Shown: in pieces, positions 20,701 to 29,326 of the stretch
How positions within the stretch are numbered: the stretch's first letter is position 1
Layout of the letters: every line of letters begins with the position of its first letter
DNA from: Myxococcales bacterium
GTDB taxonomy: Bacteria; Myxococcota_A; Bradymonadia; UBA7976; UBA1532
Direction: 5' to 3'
Length of the DNA stretch: 64,000 bases
NCBI GenBank assembly: GCA_020633555.1
Contig: JACKDL010000015.1
Span: forward strand, 1-64,000
Translations under genes and position numbers: made by a program
Notes under the pieces: generated by a model
What the model saw: only the letters and a program-made list of their open reading frames with translations
Told to the model about the DNA's origin: nothing
The model's database searches: none

Positions 20701-20975
20701 AGCGCCTTTGCGTCGCCCTCGCGCACCTTGGCCACCTGGTAGTGGTAGCGGGCCTCCTCGCCGATCAGCTCGGCCAGGCGCACCCACAGCTCCACCTCCT
20801 GCGGCGTGCCTCGGTTGCGGGTGAGCGCCACCCGCGTCTCGGCGATGGCGTTGCGCGCCTTGGTGATGCGCGCCCGCAGCGCCTCGACCCGCGGCGGATC
20901 GGGCAAGGGCGGGGGCGGCGCGCCGCACGCGAGCAGCGCCAGGGACAGGCCCAGGCTGGCGACTACTCGATGCAT
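17733..20975 (-). CDS. large TPR-repeat lipoprotein in envelope operon
   Basis: 1080 residues. ATG at 20975 is chosen because it starts a clean lipoprotein signal (MHRVVASLGLSLALLACG) and overlaps the upstream stop by 13 bases; the open frame continues to 21500 without a signal. Many helix pairs of TPR type follow throughout, for example FNLGQEQRELGDYPAMRAAL, AFYKLGWVRVNQGDCPAALEAFEQA and, near the end, LRALGEALLAQGDAHAARLAL. TPR lipoproteins of this size occur in the myxobacterial Glt gliding/envelope complex and in outer-membrane assembly machineries. It is probably a protein-binding scaffold on the periplasmic face of the outer membrane. Placement between a smaller TPR lipoprotein and small lipoproteins suggests one complex. 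The Glt link is inferred from layout only. Confidence 0.8.
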   Translation of the reverse strand: MHRVVASLGLSLALLACGAPPPPLPDPPRVEALRARITKARNAIAETRVALTRNRGTPQEVELWVRLAELIGEEARYHYQVAKVREGDAKALHVPQVRVLKGQAIALYTRVVREWPASPQVPRALFNLGQEQRELGDYPAMRAALQTLVDEHPAHPLAAEALIVLGDDHFDRSDMAAAGAAYTRITQGPASRTVGLAFYKLGWVRVNQGDCPAALEAFEQAIDRTQALAGQPVEGATIDVRREALVDLVYCFSRQRPPEQAVPFLRAKAYSRDAYVAALERMADRFGVMDQALGALGVARELLDKGPDDEQRLDDARLLHGAVRKTERYGQVGADAERITAVVLRRLRRPGVPEELRARLSAEFEALVRDLATRAQEALFKGNPQGKVARAQALPVAQAYLAHLDAFPEAASRLAVMQNLADVLSAADEDFEAGRWYLATADGQPAGGERARQALYEAVVHFQAALEAGPAARRRLERVVARASLRRAGARLLAEGKLDAEQQRKVKFAIARSWYDEGRLREAADRLEAVAFEAAGTAEGDAAAELLLDAYNTRNDALGLLNAGRRLAAADSPVSAAVKARIGPIVLAAEQQQLDELSLAAAGEEGGDPQAELAAFADRFKGTALGERALLNAFVAARADGDTAAMAALADRIEREYPQSSQLPGLLAGMGRAAAARFELDRAVRIYARAAAAGGADRVTLATAAGQLRMQLGDSAGAQGELTQALAGADSPAQRAAPAAALAGLLARTAPPAEVVVRLTPLAGDGDPRVLAALGLAQVRVGKVDDGEITLQRVVERGAGAEAGPRAMALYGQAEALARTLAGFTPGDDIDEVTEFVTLVDVTEQAYLKAAREAEPAVTSAALGRLAHMARQAGQRLAGLSPPSALSAEQGARFKAGLQARQAKLEATATEALATCEAQVYAQLHFGPAGRACLSGQPPAEDPLTADRLGARTVAPADPRLEPLRAQVAKNPEDPATLRALGEALLAQGDAHAARLALAAAVQAGGGAEELNLLGLAHHAAGDRGGALAAFARAAAGGLEAGRQNLADGLRQAGLSAAAEAALGRFPAGRAGGRRLGGGS

Positions 20976-22396
20976 CGGTCCTCCGCGTGCACCACCAGGT
21001 CGTCCAGCTCGTCGGTCCAGAACTCCCCCGCGAACCGGAACACCGCCTGGGCCCCGCCCGGCGCGAAGGCGGGCGGCGGCGCCTCGCGGGGCGCGCCCAG
21101 CGGCCGGCGGCGGCCGCGCAGCAGGGCCACCCCCAGCTCGTGCAGCACCAGGCCCACGCCCTCCTCGGCGGCCAGCAGCTCCTCGCTCAGGCCGTCGATG
21201 GCGGTGCGCAGGTGGGCGTCGAGCCGGCGGGCCGTCACCGCCCGCCCGTGCCCGTACAGCGCCCGCAGGTGCTCGGCCAGCGCCGGCCCCATGCGCGTCG
21301 CCAGGGCCTCGACGCGGGCGGCCTCGGCCTCCAGCGCCTGCGCCAGATCGCTCAGGGGCTTCACCTCGGGCCGCCGGCGGGCCGCCACCCGCAGCGAGGG
21401 GCTGCGCAGGGCGGGCACCCCGGCGTACAGGTCGCGCAGCGCGGCCCCATGGGCCTCGTCCAGCCGCACCGCCGCCGCCCGGGCCGGGCTGAACTGGCAC
21501 AGGCGCCGCAGCGCCAGGGCCTCGAGCAGGAAGCGGTCGGGCGCGATCAGGTCGCTGTAGATGGGCGCGTCCAGCGCCAGCAGCAGCCCCAGCGTGCGGC
21601 GGGTGTCACCCGCCTGGTAGTGGGCCCAGGCCATCTCCAGCAGCAGCTCGGGATCCCCCGGCGCCTCGGCCTGGAGCAGTCGGAAGTGTTCGATCGCGCT
21701 CGAGAAATCCCCCGCATGCAGGTCCAAACGTGCCAGGCTGCGGCGCACGTCCAGCGCCAGGTCGCGGGGCAGCACCTCGCCCCGGGCCAGCAGCCGCTCC
21801 AGCAGCGCCCGCGCCGCGGGCAGCGCGCGCACGCTCACCAGGCGCACCGCCCGCACGTACTCGGCCCGGTCGGCCCACTGGCTGCCGGGCGGCAGCCGCG
21901 CGAACCGGGTGTCGGCCCAGTCGTCCAGCCCCTGCCGGGCCGCGTGCAGGCCCTGCTGGAAGTCCACGAAGCCCTGCAGATCCTCGGGCAGCCCGGGGAT
22001 GTCGGCCACGGCCAGGTAGCCGGTGACCAGGGCGTCGGCGTCGTGGGGTCCCTGAAGCGCCCGCTGCAGGCCCCGGATGGCCTCGGGCAGCAGCGCCGGC
22101 GCGCGGCGCCCCCGGGCCACCTCCAGGAACCACAGGCTCGCGGCGTGGCGCAGGCCCAGATCCTCTGCGGCCAGGGCCAGCAGCCGCAGGGCCCGGTCGT
22201 AGCGGGGATCGTCCACCGTGGCCTCGCGCACGTAGCCGTACGCCGCCGCCATCGCCTCCACCGGCCGGCCCGCCCGCTGGGCCGCCACCGCCGCCGTGAA
22301 GGCGTCCTCACGCTCGGCCGGCACTTGCACGGCGCCGCAGCCGGACAGGGCACAGCCGACGCTGAAGGCCAGCAGCAGGGGGAGCGGCGCGCGCAT
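20963..22396 (-). CDS. TPR-like lipoprotein in envelope operon
   Basis: 477 residues from ATG at 22396, which overlaps the stop of the barrel gene by one base (TGATG). The signal is MRAPLPLLLAFSVGCALSGC, lipobox LSGC. The body is helical with TPR-like pairs (AVAAQRAGRPVEAMAAAYGYV, LLEMAWAHYQAGDTRRTLGLL, ALEAEAARVEALATRMG). The final 30 residues are different, aromatic and acidic: FRFAGEFWTDELDDLVVHAED then a terminal Cys. This C-terminal signature probably docks onto a partner. The order barrel, small TPR lipoprotein, large TPR lipoprotein suggests an outer-membrane complex like the Glt set of myxobacteria. A specific gene equivalence cannot be claimed. Confidence 0.75.
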   Translation of the reverse strand: MRAPLPLLLAFSVGCALSGCGAVQVPAEREDAFTAAVAAQRAGRPVEAMAAAYGYVREATVDDPRYDRALRLLALAAEDLGLRHAASLWFLEVARGRRAPALLPEAIRGLQRALQGPHDADALVTGYLAVADIPGLPEDLQGFVDFQQGLHAARQGLDDWADTRFARLPPGSQWADRAEYVRAVRLVSVRALPAARALLERLLARGEVLPRDLALDVRRSLARLDLHAGDFSSAIEHFRLLQAEAPGDPELLLEMAWAHYQAGDTRRTLGLLLALDAPIYSDLIAPDRFLLEALALRRLCQFSPARAAAVRLDEAHGAALRDLYAGVPALRSPSLRVAARRRPEVKPLSDLAQALEAEAARVEALATRMGPALAEHLRALYGHGRAVTARRLDAHLRTAIDGLSEELLAAEEGVGLVLHELGVALLRGRRRPLGAPREAPPPAFAPGGAQAVFRFAGEFWTDELDDLVVHAEDRCIE

Positions 22397-22983
22397 CAGA
22401 TCGAGAAGCCCAGCCCCAGCCACAGCTCGTCGTGCACGTCATCCTCGGTGATGAACAGCAGCTCGCGGATGTCGAAGCGCACGCTCAGCCACTCGCCGGC
22501 ATACAGCCGCACGCCCACCCCGGCGTCCACCACCGGGCGGCGGGACCGGGTGAGCCAGCCGTAGCCGCCCCCGATCACCCCGAAGAACTCCCCGAAGGCC
22601 AGCCCGTCGTTCAGCCACGCGCCCTTCCAGTACACGGGCTTGAACACCAGGTTGGTGGTGGCGAAGGCCTCCACCCGCTCGAAGGGGGTCGGCTGCAGAT
22701 CGAAGGTCCGCAGCTCGCCGCGCAGATCGGTCTCCAGCGGGAAGCTGTAGGTGTACTGCAGGGCCTCCCAGGCCCACAGATCGTGGAAGTGCCAGGTGTA
22801 GCCCCCCGAGAGGGTCAGCCCCTTCTCGAAGGCGTCCATGGGCAGCAGCCCGGCGGCGAAGCTGAACTCGTGGGTGTGGCCCCGGACGCGGTTCTGCACC
22901 GCCATGCTGGGCAGGGCCGCGTCATCGGCGTGGGCCACCCCGGCGGCGCCGAGCAGCAGGGCCAGCACGAGCAAGCGGGGCAT
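22396..22983 (-). CDS. outer-membrane beta-barrel protein, OMP_myx_plus family
   Basis: 195 residues. ATG at 22983 follows GGAG at 9-base spacing, preferred over ATG 22998. Signal PRLLVLALLLGAAGVAHA is followed by the family opening pattern AVQNRVRGHTHEFSFAAGLLPMDAFEKG. Alternating strands come next (LTLSGGYTWHF, WAWEALQYTYSFPL) and later FKPVYWKGAWLNDG and FFGVIGGGYGW. This pattern fits the myxobacterial outer-membrane beta-barrel family TIGR04565, to which the gliding proteins GltA/GltB appear related. It is first in the six-gene overlapping operon, so it probably forms the membrane-embedded part of the complex. The short length argues for an 8-10 strand barrel. Family call from memory of the motif, not from a search. 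Confidence 0.75.
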   Translation of the reverse strand: MPRLLVLALLLGAAGVAHADDAALPSMAVQNRVRGHTHEFSFAAGLLPMDAFEKGLTLSGGYTWHFHDLWAWEALQYTYSFPLETDLRGELRTFDLQPTPFERVEAFATTNLVFKPVYWKGAWLNDGLAFGEFFGVIGGGYGWLTRSRRPVVDAGVGVRLYAGEWLSVRFDIRELLFITEDDVHDELWLGLGFSI

Positions 22984-23246
22984 GGGGGGCGACTCCATGA
23001 ACAGGCGGACGGCCCATCATGCCCCCGCGACCCCTGCGGGGCCAGCCCGCGACCGGGGCACTTTTTTCACGCGCCGGTCGTTTCGGCGTGAATCTGGCCC
23101 CTGCCCCCAGCGTCAAAGGCTCGCGGGGCGTTCGTCCCCGATTCTCGATCGCATTGCGTGTGGAGTCCGGGTCGCAGCGCATGGGGCGCTGGCCCGGTTG
23201 GGACCGTGGCCTTCAGGGAAGGCCCATCCAAGAACTGCAGGGTTGT

Positions 23247-23987
23247 ATGTTCAAGCGCGCGAGTGTCTTCGTGTTGGCCCTGGTGGGCCTGTGCGCCGCC
23301 AGCGGCACGGCCGTGGCGCAGTCCAACGTCAAGATCACCAAGAGCAAGTTCGTCTACAACGGCAAGGCCTACTTCCGGGGCGGCTCCGAGAACGTGGTGC
23401 TGGGCGCCTACGGCGAGAAGAAGACCCCCGTGGGCCGGCCGAACTACCTGGCCGTCGAGGACGAGATCGGCCAGGGCATCCTGGCGGGTGACGTGAAGAT
23501 CTCGGGTCCCTACACGGTGGACTGGAAGAAGCACAGCAAGGGTGAGGTCAACGCGGGCATCAAGTACCTGACGGTCGCCGGCGGCACCGCGGGCTTCAGC
23601 TGGGACGCCGCCCACTCGGCCAACCTCCAGCTCGTGAAGTTCTGGGTCAACGAGGGGCCGCTGAAGACCATCCTCAACACCAAGGCCGGCAAGGCGCGCG
23701 AGGCCCTCAAGAAGGAGGGCGGCGACGGCCGCGTGGTGAGCGAGGTGTGGGTGGCCATGGAGGCCAACCTGGCCTCGGACGTGACCAACTGCGCCAGCGG
23801 CTCGGTTCAGGGCTCGGCCAAGGGCTTCACCGTCACCCTGTCGGGGAAGAACTGCACCACCAAGACCGGCTCGGTGACCATCCCCTCGAACACCACCTTC
23901 GCCTACCTGATGCACAAGGTGAAGAAGTGGAACAAGGGCAAGACCCAGGTCGACAACCTGGAAGACGACAACGTCGGCGCCAACTGA
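23247..23987 (+). CDS. secreted Lys-rich protein of unknown function
   Basis: 246 residues from ATG at 23247, where a clean Sec signal starts (FKRASVFVLALVGLCAASGTAVAQ); the longer frame upstream is low-complexity and has no signal at its start. The mature protein is unusually Lys-rich for this genome (KITKSKFVYNGKAYF, DWKKHSKGEVNAGIKYL, HKVKKWNKGKTQ), with nearly all Lys as AAG. It appears beta-rich and has a single Cys pair region (NCASGSVQGSAKGFTVTLSGKNC). No family recognised. The strict codon bias may mean high expression. The gene is monocistronic, divergent from the envelope operon. Confidence 0.65.
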   Translation: MFKRASVFVLALVGLCAASGTAVAQSNVKITKSKFVYNGKAYFRGGSENVVLGAYGEKKTPVGRPNYLAVEDEIGQGILAGDVKISGPYTVDWKKHSKGEVNAGIKYLTVAGGTAGFSWDAAHSANLQLVKFWVNEGPLKTILNTKAGKAREALKKEGGDGRVVSEVWVAMEANLASDVTNCASGSVQGSAKGFTVTLSGKNCTTKTGSVTIPSNTTFAYLMHKVKKWNKGKTQVDNLEDDNVGAN

Positions 23988-24131
23988 TCGCGCCCACCCG
24001 GTCCATCGCCCGCCCGGATCGCTGATCCGCTCGGCGCAGCGGGCCGCCCGTCCCGCCCTGCCATCGGGGACCCAGGCCTTGCCCTCGCGGTTCAGATGGA
24101 TTGGAATCCCCCCGGGCATCGGGCGGGGGCG

Positions 24132-24668
24132 ATGGGCTCAGACTGGAAAACCAGGCGTCTCGAGGCGCAGCAGAAGGCGCACAAGGCGAAGCTCGCGCGC
24201 GTCGAGGGCGATCTGTTCGCGCGCCAGAAGCTGCCCGAGATGATCCCGTCCGCCCCCGGCTGGATCGACGTCCCCCTCTTCGACACCGGCAAAGAGAAGC
24301 CGGTGCCCGGCCTGTTCGACCCGAACCAGGGCAAGGCCACGCTGGCCCGCGCCACCGCCCACGCCCGGGGCCGGGCCCGCTTCGAGTTCACCGACCCCCC
24401 GCGCCTGACGGCCGGTCTCACCCGCGAGGGGCGACGGGTGCTGAAGGCGGCGCGTGGCCTGGCCTACGGGGTGCTGGTCGGGGCGTACGAGGCCTCTTCC
24501 ACCGGCGGCCCCGAGCCCGCCCGACGGGTGGTGATCTCGCTGCGGCTGCGGCGGGGCACGCCGCCCCCCACGCCGGCGCCGCTGGTCCCTGGGGGCGGTG
24601 AGGGCCGGATCCTGCTCGTCGCGCTGGTGATCGCGGCGGGCGTCCTGGGCTACCTTCACAGCCTCTGA
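24132..24668 (+). CDS. C-terminally tail-anchored protein of unknown function
   Basis: 178 residues from ATG at 24132 (GGGCGGGGGCG upstream); an ATG at 24096 is possible. The N-terminus is a charged helix (DWKTRRLEAQQKAHKAKLARVEG), the middle soluble and basic, and the last 19 residues a membrane segment (ILLVALVIAAGVLGYLHSL) with only a few residues after it, as in tail-anchored proteins. It ends 17 bases before the ADP-ribosylglycohydrolase gene on the same strand, so the two are probably co-transcribed. No known domain seen. Confidence 0.6.
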   Translation: MGSDWKTRRLEAQQKAHKAKLARVEGDLFARQKLPEMIPSAPGWIDVPLFDTGKEKPVPGLFDPNQGKATLARATAHARGRARFEFTDPPRLTAGLTREGRRVLKAARGLAYGVLVGAYEASSTGGPEPARRVVISLRLRRGTPPPTPAPLVPGGGEGRILLVALVIAAGVLGYLHSL

Positions 24669-24685
24669 ACTTCGCCCGACCGGCC

Positions 24686-25687
24686 ATGACACCCACCCCC
24701 GATCGCGCCGACGCGCTGCTGGGCCTGCTCTGGGCCACGGCCTTGGGCGACGCCCTGGGCCTGCCCGCCGAGGGCCTGACGGGCGCCCGCATCGCCCGAC
24801 GCTGGGGCCAGGTCCGCCGCTTCCACCTGCTGGGCCCGTGGGGCGTGGTCAGCGACGACACCGAGCAGGCGGCCCTGCTGGCCCACGCCCTGGCCGCCGT
24901 GGGGCCCGAGCCCACGGCGCTGGCCCGCCGCTACCGGCGCAGCCTGGTGGGCTGGCTGTGGCGGCTGCCCTTCGGCATCGGCCTGGGCACCTTGCGCGCG
25001 GGGCTGAAGCTCACCTTCGGCGCCCGGCAGGGCGTGCGCTCGGCGGGCAACGGCGCCGCCATGCGCGCGGGCATCCTGGGGGTGGCGCTGCCCGACGCTG
25101 CGGCGCGGCAGGCGGCCGGCCGCGCGGTGGCCCGGCTGACCCACACCGACCCGCGGGCCGTCGAGGGCGCGCTTTTCGTGGCCGAGCTCACCGCCGGGCG
25201 CTTGGACCCCCCCGCCGACGCCGCGCGGGCCGCCCTGGCGGTGGTCCACACGCCGACCCTGCGCGAACCCCTGGAGGCGGCGCTCGCGCTGGGCCCGGTG
25301 CCCGTGGCGCAGGCGGCGGAGGTGCTCGGCAACACGGGCTACGCGCCGCACACCCTGGCGCTGGTCACCTGGGCCTGGCAGCAGGACGCCGACGCCCCCT
25401 TCCTGGATGGCGTGGCCCGGCTCATCGGGGCCGGCGGCGACACCGACACCACGGCGGCCCTGTTCGGCGCGCTGTGGGGCGCCCGGCACGGCGCGGGCGA
25501 GCTGCCGCGCGATCTGCTGGCTCGGCTGGCCCCCGGCCCCTTCGGCGCCGCTCACTTGCAGGCCCTGGCGCAGGCGCTGGCGCAGGGCACCCCGCCGCCC
25601 CGCTACTCGACCGTGGCCGCCCTGCTGCGCAACCTGGCGCTCTACCCGGTGGTGCTGGCCCACGGCTTCGCCCGGCTGGTCTGGTAG
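24686..25687 (+). CDS. ADP-ribosylglycohydrolase (DraG) family protein
   Basis: 333 residues. The family's two acidic metal-binding motifs are present: VVSDDTEQA (S56-D57-D58-T59) and GAGGDTDTTAAL (about 248-258, with D252 and D254). These coordinate the Mg pair in DraG-type hydrolases that remove ADP-ribose from arginine or other groups. The opening GLLWATALGDALGLPAEGL is also typical. No signal or membrane segment, so it is cytoplasmic. It probably sits in an operon with the tail-anchored gene just upstream. Substrate unknown; these enzymes reverse protein or nucleic-acid ADP-ribosylation. Confidence 0.85.
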   Translation: MTPTPDRADALLGLLWATALGDALGLPAEGLTGARIARRWGQVRRFHLLGPWGVVSDDTEQAALLAHALAAVGPEPTALARRYRRSLVGWLWRLPFGIGLGTLRAGLKLTFGARQGVRSAGNGAAMRAGILGVALPDAAARQAAGRAVARLTHTDPRAVEGALFVAELTAGRLDPPADAARAALAVVHTPTLREPLEAALALGPVPVAQAAEVLGNTGYAPHTLALVTWAWQQDADAPFLDGVARLIGAGGDTDTTAALFGALWGARHGAGELPRDLLARLAPGPFGAAHLQALAQALAQGTPPPRYSTVAALLRNLALYPVVLAHGFARLVW

Positions 25688-25714
25688 CCGGCCCAGGCTC
25701 GGGGGCGCCTCGGC

Positions 25715-26383
25715 TCAGAGCAGCCCGGCGACCACCACCGCGTGGCAACCCGCCGCGGCGATGGTGAACAGGTGGAACACCTCGTGGTACCCGAACACCC
25801 GCGGCGCCGGATCGGGCCAGCGGGCGGCGTAGACCACCGCGCCCACCGTGTACAGGGCGCCCCCGGCCACCACCAGGCCCGCCGCGGGCTGACCCAGCCC
25901 CAGCCGCACGGCCTCCCAGTCGGCCACGATGATCCAACCCAGCGCCACGCACAGGGCCGCCATGAGCGCCTTCGGCACCTTCACCCACAGCACCGACAGC
26001 GCCATGCCGGCGCCGGCCCCCAGCCACACCATCAGCAGCAGGCGCTGCCCCACGTCGGGCGGCACCGCCAGGACGGCGATGGGGGTGTAGGTGCCGGCGA
26101 TCAGACCGAAGATCGCCGCGTGATCCACCCGCTGCAGCCGGGCCCGCCAGCGCGGCGACCAGGTGGGCCGGTGGTACAGGGCGCTGCCGCCGAACAGCAG
26201 CAGGAAGCTGGCCGCGTAGACGCCCACCGCCCAGGTGGCCGCCCCCGGCGGCGCCAGCCGCACCAGCGCGGCGGCCCCGACCAGCCCGACGAAGAAGGTG
26301 ATCTGGTGGCTGACCCCGCGCAGGCGGGGCTTGACCTTGCGGACGCCTTGGGCGACGGCGAGGGACAGGTTCGGCGTGGCCAT
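25715..26383 (-). CDS. trhA: hemolysin III / TrhA family membrane protein
   Basis: 222 residues with seven membrane segments. Family motifs are clear: SALYHRP after the second segment, LQRVDHAAIF before the third, and FGYHEVFHLFT in the last part. The conserved Ser, Asp and His residues are those of the PAQR/hemolysin III (YqfA, TrhA) metal-binding set. Family members are integral membrane proteins linked to membrane energetics and fluidity; the hemolysin name comes from one member. It starts at ATG 26383, converges on the ADP-ribosylglycohydrolase gene, and diverges from the FKBP gene across 179 bases. Confidence 0.85.
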   Translation of the reverse strand: MATPNLSLAVAQGVRKVKPRLRGVSHQITFFVGLVGAAALVRLAPPGAATWAVGVYAASFLLLFGGSALYHRPTWSPRWRARLQRVDHAAIFGLIAGTYTPIAVLAVPPDVGQRLLLMVWLGAGAGMALSVLWVKVPKALMAALCVALGWIIVADWEAVRLGLGQPAAGLVVAGGALYTVGAVVYAARWPDPAPRVFGYHEVFHLFTIAAAGCHAVVVAGLL

Positions 26384-26562
26384 CGGTGGGCTCCTCTGGA
26401 CGGACCCGGGGTCGCCCCGGGCGACACCGCCGACCCTACGCCCCCCGCGGATCGCCTGCGGTCACGGTCCCGGCACCGCGTGTCACCTTTCGGTCAACGC
26501 CCGCGGGCTTGACCGCCGCAGCGCCCCCGGGCCACCGTGCGCCGACCAACCTGGAGCCACCC

Positions 26563-27229
26563 ATGCGCAAGCTGCTCACCCTGGCCGCCCTGTGCGCGGC
26601 CGCCACGGCGCTCACCGCCACCTCGGCCCTGGCCGCCCCGCCGGCCGACAAGGACACCTTGTACGCCCTGGGGGCCAGCATGGCCTCGAGCGTGAAGATC
26701 TTCGCCCTGACGCCGGCCGAGGCCGCCATCGTGGCCCAGGGCTTCAAGGACGGGGTCGCGGGCAAGCCGCGCGTGGATCCGCAGGCCAAGATGGCTGCCA
26801 TCCAGCAGCTCGCCCAGGCTCGCGCGGCCGAGGGTGCCAAGGCCACCAAGGCCGAGGGCGACGCCTTCCGGGCGAAGGCCGGCAAGAGCAAGGGCGCGCA
26901 GACCACCGCCTCGGGCCTCGTGTACATCGAGCAGAGCGCCGGCCAGGGGCCCTCGCCCACCCTGCAGGACACGGTGACCGTGCACTACAAGGGCACCCTC
27001 ATCGACGGCAGCGAGTTCGACTCCAGCTACAGCCGCGGCGAGCCCACCACCTTCCCGCTGGGGCGGGTGGTGCCCTGCTGGCGCGAGGGCGTGGCCATGA
27101 TGAAGAAGGGCGGCAAGGCCCGGCTGGTGTGCCCGCCCGACCTGGCCTACGGCGACGCCGGCGCCGGCGAGAAGATCGGCCCCGGGGCCACCCTGGTGTT
27201 CGACGTCGAGCTCGTCGAGATCCAGCCCG

Positions 27230-27237
<8 letters not shown>
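26563..27237 (+). CDS. periplasmic FKBP-type peptidyl-prolyl isomerase
   Basis: 224 residues from ATG at 26563 (CTGGAG upstream). Sec signal MRKLLTLAALCAAATALTATSALA, then an N-terminal helical dimerisation-like region (about 28-115) as in FkpA, and a C-terminal FKBP domain (about 116-224). Diagnostic FKBP segments: VTVHYKGTLIDGSEFDSS, FPLGRVVPCWREGV, and PPDLAYGDAGAGEKIGPGATLVFDVELVEI. It catalyses proline isomerisation and acts as a periplasmic chaperone for outer-membrane proteins. Overlaps the following MmcQ/YjbR gene by 8 bases. Confidence 0.88.
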
Positions 27238-27631
<394 letters not shown>

Positions 27632-27641
27632 GCGCGCCGCC

Positions 27642-29258
27642 TCAGCGGGCCTTGGCCTTGGGCGGGATCCAGCGGCGCGTGCCCTTCACCCGGGGCAGAT
27701 CGATCTTCAGCTTGGGCAGCGGCGGCGCCTCGGCGCGGGCCGACAGGCGCCAGCCCTCCTCCTCAGGTGCCAGGACCCACAGCATCGGGCCGTAGTCGCC
27801 CACCTGGGTGGTCCACAGCGCGCCCGCGGGGAGCTCGGCGCGCCCGCCCCGAGCCCCGTACAGCCCGTCCACCTGCGCCGTCTGCCCCTGGATCCGCAGC
27901 GCCTTGTACTGGTTGGGGCTGAACCGCGCGGTGACGCCCTTGCCCAGCGGCCGTGCGCCGCCGGGGCCGTGCAGGGTGTCCGGGGTGATCTGCACCGGCG
28001 CGGCGCCAATGGCCTGCCAGATGGGCGCCTGCGGGTTCGCGGCCGCCAGCTCCGCCACGGCGGGCGGCGTCGGCACGGCGCGCGGCGGGTGCCCTGGCCA
28101 GATCTCGTACACCTTCACCCCGTCGGCGTGGCCCGCCACCAGCCGGCTGCGGCCGGGGCCCCAGCGGGTGAGCGTCGCCCAGGTCATGGGCGGCAGCGCG
28201 TCGGCACGCTCGTCATCGCCCGGCAGCGGCGTGAGCTGCAGCACCCGGTCCGGGCACACCACCGCGGCCACGCCCGGGTGGTTGTCCTTGGGATCGGTGC
28301 CCGGGCGGATGCTGTCGGCGGCCAGGAGCGACGCGCAGCCCTCCAGCGCGCGGTCCGGGCGGAAGGCCTTGCGGCGCCCCGGCTGGGTGTGGGCCCAGGT
28401 CGCCTGCACGCCGCCCTGGGGCCGGGCCGAGAGCAGCAGCGACGCGCCCCCCACCCGCAGCAGGCTCAGGCCGTCGCCTGCCGCCGGCACCTCCGTGGGT
28501 TCACGCCGCAGGCCGATGCCGCGCAGCCACGTGAACATCTGCCAGCGGTCGGCCACACGCACCAGCACCTGCCACGCGTCGCGGTTCGGCACGTCGGCCA
28601 CCAGAACGGCCGAGGGCGTGCCCTTCACCTTCACCGGCTGCCCCTCGGCCAGCCGGGTGACCTGGGGCGGCCGCGCCGCCTTCTTCTGCCTCAACTTATC
28701 GAAGCGCTTATACAGGAACTCACAGTGGCCGTCGCTCACCGCCGGCTCCAGGGTGATCCACCCCATGCCCACCGCGAACATCAGCGCCAGACGCGCCTTC
28801 GCGATGGCCTCGCCCGCCGAGGGCCCCACGGGCTTGGGCCAGCGCGTCAGGGTGCCCCGCCCGATCTCCTGGGCCAGCGCCAGCGCGATGTCGGTCCAGG
28901 GCCCCTCGCCCATCCAGCGGCCGTTCACCCGCCACAGGTTGGCCACGCCGGCCAGCCGGTAGTGGCGCCGGTCGCCGGGCGCCCGCAGCAGCAGCACCAG
29001 CTCCTCCTGCCGCGGGGTGCGCCATAGGGCCTCCCAGTCGCCGTCGGCCCCCGGGGGCAGCGGCCGCACCGGCGCCCACTCCAGGTCGATGGCACACTTG
29101 TCCAGGTACTGATCGGCCATGGTCATGGCCTGGTCCACCCGCTCGGGGGACCACAGGCCCAGGTCCTCGGCATACAGGGTGACCGGCATCACCAGCCGAT
29201 CGGGGGGGGCGCCCAGAGCGGGCGCGGCGAGCAGCAGCAGGGGGATGATCCAGCGCAT
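27642..29258 (-). CDS. secreted protein of unknown function
   Basis: 538 residues with a short Sec signal (MRWIIPLLLLAAPALGAP). The first ~180 residues contain a helical acidic part (LWSPERVDQAMTMADQYLDKCAIDLEW) that recalls secreted metallopeptidase prodomains, but no HExxH motif is seen. The rest is beta-rich, possibly a propeller (ALRIQGQTAQVDGLYGARGG, VCPDRVLQLTPLPGDDERAD). Basic C-terminus (RRWIPPKAKAR). The stop lies 10 bases past the end of the convergent MmcQ gene. I do not recognise the family. Confidence 0.6.
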   Translation of the reverse strand: MRWIIPLLLLAAPALGAPPDRLVMPVTLYAEDLGLWSPERVDQAMTMADQYLDKCAIDLEWAPVRPLPPGADGDWEALWRTPRQEELVLLLRAPGDRRHYRLAGVANLWRVNGRWMGEGPWTDIALALAQEIGRGTLTRWPKPVGPSAGEAIAKARLALMFAVGMGWITLEPAVSDGHCEFLYKRFDKLRQKKAARPPQVTRLAEGQPVKVKGTPSAVLVADVPNRDAWQVLVRVADRWQMFTWLRGIGLRREPTEVPAAGDGLSLLRVGGASLLLSARPQGGVQATWAHTQPGRRKAFRPDRALEGCASLLAADSIRPGTDPKDNHPGVAAVVCPDRVLQLTPLPGDDERADALPPMTWATLTRWGPGRSRLVAGHADGVKVYEIWPGHPPRAVPTPPAVAELAAANPQAPIWQAIGAAPVQITPDTLHGPGGARPLGKGVTARFSPNQYKALRIQGQTAQVDGLYGARGGRAELPAGALWTTQVGDYGPMLWVLAPEEEGWRLSARAEAPPLPKLKIDLPRVKGTRRWIPPKAKAR

Positions 29259-29326
29259 GGCGCCGCCGACGATACCTCAGCCCGTCGATTCACGGGGCCG
29301 ACGCGTGGCGGCCGCCTGCCCCCGCG

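Noticed and set aside
23066..23092. TTCACGC/GCGTGAA dyad before the gene at 23247
   Set aside because: Only 7-bp arms with a 13-base spacer, and the T-run lies on the wrong side for a terminator; not strong enough to list as a site.
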